44,214 bases of DNA, taken from NCBI GenBank assembly GCA_003112755.1, contig BFBT01000006.1:1-44214 (forward strand), given 5' to 3'. The notes under the pieces are model-generated. The model was given only the letters and a program-made list of their open reading frames with translations, was not told the DNA's origin and made no database searches. This document shows, in pieces, positions 42,503-44,214 of the stretch; the stretch's first letter is position 1; each line of letters begins with the position of its first letter. Position numbers and translations under genes: made by a program. Source of the DNA: Lawsonibacter asaccharolyticus. GTDB lineage: Bacteria > Bacillota > Clostridia > Oscillospirales > Oscillospiraceae.

Positions 42503-43293
42503 ATGAAACGAACCATGACAGCCATGCTTGCCCTCTGCCTTGCCGCGGGGATGGCCCTACCGGCCAGCGCGTTAGAATATACCATTGAAGCTCTGGATGG
42601 CCCGGACTACGGCAAGCCACTTCCGTGGAGGTAGTTCATACGGCGGACGGCGGCGCCAGAAAGAATGAGGACGTCAGCAAAAACGCTGCCCGCATTCCGC
42701 CTGGATTTGGGACCTCCAGCATGGACGCCAGAAATACCGGCGCCTACCTCACGCCCAACCTGTCTCCTGGTGGCGCGCCTGCACCGGTGCGGGTGGTCAA
42801 TGGAAGCGGAACTGCCGTCGTGACGCCCGGAAGTCCCACCGGCTCCGTGACTGTCCCCGACACGACCGCCCCCTCTACCCGTTACACGGAGGTGACGGAT
42901 GACCTCTACTACAAGGGCGGGTATCTGGCCACCCTGAAGATCCCGGCCATCGACCTGACAATCAAGGTCTATGAGGGTACGGACAGCAAGACATTATTCA
43001 GGGGCGCAGGCCACTTCGAGGACACCTCGATTTGGCGCGGAAACATCGCGGTGGCGGCACACAAACCGGGGGTCAACAACCACTTCGGGCAGCTCCACAC
43101 GCTGGAGATTGGGGATAAGGTCACCTGACCACCAAGCTGGGGACCAGAACCTATGAGGTGGTCTCCGTGGAAAAAGTCAATGAGAATGACACCTCCGGCC
43201 TGAATCCCACCTCCAACGACCAGAATCACCATGTACACCTGTGTCCGCAATCAGCGGGACAACCGCTGGAAAGTGGTGGCGGTGGCCGTATGA
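42503..43293 (+). CDS. Sortase (class B/D-like), three frameshifts
   Basis: Joined across three breaks this is a secreted sortase of about 263 residues: signal peptide MKRTMTAMLALCLAAGMALP, a Pro/Ser/Thr-rich linker, then LKIPAIDLTIKVYEGTDSKT, GNIAVAAHKPGVNNHFGQLH with the catalytic His, and a TCVRNQRDNRWKVVAVAV end holding Cys and Arg. Breaks lie near 42618 (lost C), 43125 (lost C) and 43223 (extra A); their net effect matches the span, which is one base short of a multiple of three. It probably anchors pilus or surface proteins, perhaps from elsewhere in the element, since its upstream neighbour lacks an obvious sorting motif. Confidence 0.82.
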
Positions 43294-43708
43294 TTGAACG
43301 TGACACAAATGCTGCCCAAATGGAACAAAAGACCATCCGGGAGATGCTGACCCAGTTTCCCGCGGACCACTTTGACTTTATGACTCCCGGCGGGTATGTG
43401 TTCCTGAATCCATCGCAGGCGGCCACGCTTTTGGCTGGAGGCTCTGTTTCGGGGCACCCCGGAATATCCGGCTATGACCGTGAGGTGACCGCGGAAGAGC
43501 TGCTGGAACAGACCGTCGACTTTTGCCGGTACGATCAGGGTACGTGGCATATTTTGAGCGGTTTCCCAGAACAGGTTTCGGAACAGTCCGCAGACTTTGG
43601 CATGAGAGAACCGTCTATGTGACAGCGATCTTACCGGAAGTCTGCGGAGACGAGTTCCGCAAAGTGATGGCCATTCCTTGTACCCAACAGAACAGCGCCA
43701 CGGAATAA
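43290..43708 (+). CDS. Mobile-element protein of unknown function, one frameshift
   Basis: The ATG overlaps the sortase stop by four bases. Segments MEQKTIREMLTQFPADHFDF and HFDFMTPGGYVFLNPSQAAT are followed by CRYDQGTWHILSG; a break near 43598 (one lost G) leads to HERTVYVTAILPEVCGDEFR and a stop at 43708. The span is one base short of a multiple of three, about 139 residues. No family recognised. Confidence 0.55.
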
Positions 43709-43713
43709 AAATC

Positions 43714-43752
43714 TTGCCATTCTATCATACTTATGATAGACTTTTGATAGAA
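43714..43752 (+). promoter_or_regulatory. Promoter and operator of the toxin-antitoxin pair
   Basis: TTGCCA at 43714 and TAGACT at 43737, 17 bases apart. Two nested inverted repeats overlap it: CTATCAT/ATGATAG (43722-43739) and TTCTATCA/TGATAGAA (43720-43752), as expected for an autoregulatory Phd-type operator. Confidence 0.6.
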
Positions 43753-43769
43753 TACAAGGAGGTGGCGAT

Positions 43770-44048
43770 ATGCTCATCAAGGCGTCCACTGCGTTACGGA
43801 ATGAATACCCCAAAATATCGGAGCTTGCCCGTGCTTCCGGTGAACCCATATTTATTACAAATAAGGGTGAGGCTGACCTGGTGGTCCTCAGTATAGAAGC
43901 CTATGAGGAGCGTGAGAAAATGCTGGCGCACAGGGCCAGCATCCTGGCTGCCGAGGTATCCCGCCTGTCCGGCGAACCGACCTACACCTCTGAACAGGTC
44001 CGCACGATGCTAAGGGAGAAATTTGACCATGCCAAATCTGAGTGTTGA
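43770..44048 (+). CDS. Phd/YefM-family antitoxin
   Basis: A 92-residue protein. The N-terminal part (ALRNEYPKISELARASGEPI; FITNKGEADLVVLSIEAYEE) matches the Phd/YefM fold, followed by a helical toxin-binding tail ending KFDHAKSEC. It has AAGGAGG upstream and overlaps the toxin gene by 20 bases. It should bind the operator at 43720-43752. Confidence 0.9.
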   Translation: MLIKASTALRNEYPKISELARASGEPIFITNKGEADLVVLSIEAYEEREKMLAHRASILAAEVSRLSGEPTYTSEQVRTMLREKFDHAKSEC

Positions 44049-44214
44049 ATTTCTCCAGGCCGCATGGCGGGATCTGGACCGCATCTCTGAATTCCATCTG
44101 CGCGAGGTTGGCCCGGTTTCAGCGGAAACGATCATGAGCAAAATACTGGATGGGATCGATATTCTTGGCGCTCATCCATACGCCGGACCGCTGCATCCGG
44201 ATCCGGAGCTTGCC
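44029..44214 (+). CDS. ParE/RelE-family toxin (partial)
   Basis: The first 62 residues are visible: MPNLSVEFLQAAWRDLDRIS, then REVGPVSAETIMSKILDGID and HPYAGPLHPDPELA, a RelE/ParE-superfamily pattern. It starts inside the antitoxin gene and runs off the right edge. ParE (gyrase) or RelE (ribosome) activity cannot be told from this part. Confidence 0.85.
   Translation, partial: MPNLSVEFLQAAWRDLDRISEFHLREVGPVSAETIMSKILDGIDILGAHPYAGPLHPDPELA

Larger units (their letters stand above)
25734..44214. mobile_element. Integrated mobile element cargo region (partial, continues beyond the window)
   Basis: From the tRNA onward the genes change from host functions to those typical of integrative elements of gut Clostridia: UmuC-like polymerase with YolD-like partner, ArdA, LPD28- and DUF4314-type proteins, DUF3849, D12 methyltransferase, SpoVG-like protein, sortase and toxin-antitoxin. 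Base composition is visibly less G+C-rich than the host part. The tRNA 3' end is a plausible attachment site, but no integrase, relaxase, VirB4/VirD4 or repeated att sequence is seen here, so the boundaries are inferred. Confidence 0.65.

Noticed and set aside
1..44214. CRISPR arrays, rRNA genes, insertion-sequence transposases, integrases or relaxases
   Set aside because: None is visible: no regularly spaced repeats, no transposase or recombinase motifs, no rRNA signatures in either strand.

Overview
The window looks like a chromosomal segment of a G+C-rich, spore-forming, anaerobic Clostridia species, most likely of the Oscillospiraceae (Flavonifractor/Lawsonibacter/Intestinimonas-like). 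The grounds are the gene content: a split transketolase, a DUF4317 protein, formimino-glutamate and one-carbon fermentation genes, a Na+-pumping decarboxylase subunit, SleC-like spore cortex proteins and a mobile element of the type common in gut Clostridia. The genus is an inference; no 16S gene is present.

Region 1 (1-6.2 kb): an Asp/Glu racemase-family fragment and a two-subunit transketolase on the minus strand, then LysR, XRE and DUF4317 genes on the plus strand, and a first glutamate formiminotransferase on the minus strand. Most genes here are cut by single-base frameshifts, mainly lost bases in G or C runs, which points to sequence error rather than decay.

Region 2 (6.2-18.7 kb): a large BTAD-ATPase regulator, then a cluster on one strand: gltS, ftcD, fchA, hutD, fhs, folD, a formate/nitrite-type channel, folC, a tetrahydrofolate riboswitch and folT. 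These fit a route that moves the formimino group of formiminoglutamate to THF, releases ammonia, and can recover ATP by running formate-THF ligase backwards with formate export. FolC and FolT supply and retain the folate cofactor. FolD appears to lack its usual catalytic lysine, so FchA may carry the cyclohydrolase step.

Region 3 (18.7-25.7 kb): a two-component system with a symmetric array of half-sites at its promoter; a structured leader RNA before a Na+-pumping decarboxylase beta subunit and a tiny gamma-like protein; a DUF6514 gene; three spore-cortex or peptidoglycan-binding genes; and tRNA-Leu(CAG).

Region 4 (25.7-44.2 kb): mobile-element cargo beginning just after the tRNA. It holds a Y-family polymerase with a YolD-like partner, an operon of about 9 kb with an ArdA antirestriction protein, several apparent ArdA-like relatives, a candidate ADP-ribosyltransferase, LPD28-like and DUF4314 proteins, then a D12 adenine methyltransferase with a small winged-helix partner, DUF3849, SpoVG-like, a secreted anchored protein with a sortase, and a Phd/ParE-type toxin-antitoxin pair cut by the window end. 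No integrase, relaxase or conjugation gene is visible, so only part of the element is here. Gene blocks at 25.8-29.2 kb are separated by hairpins and a recurring AAAAAGGGCGC motif. The candidate ADP-ribosyltransferase and the ArdA-like family make this a possible anti-defence island.
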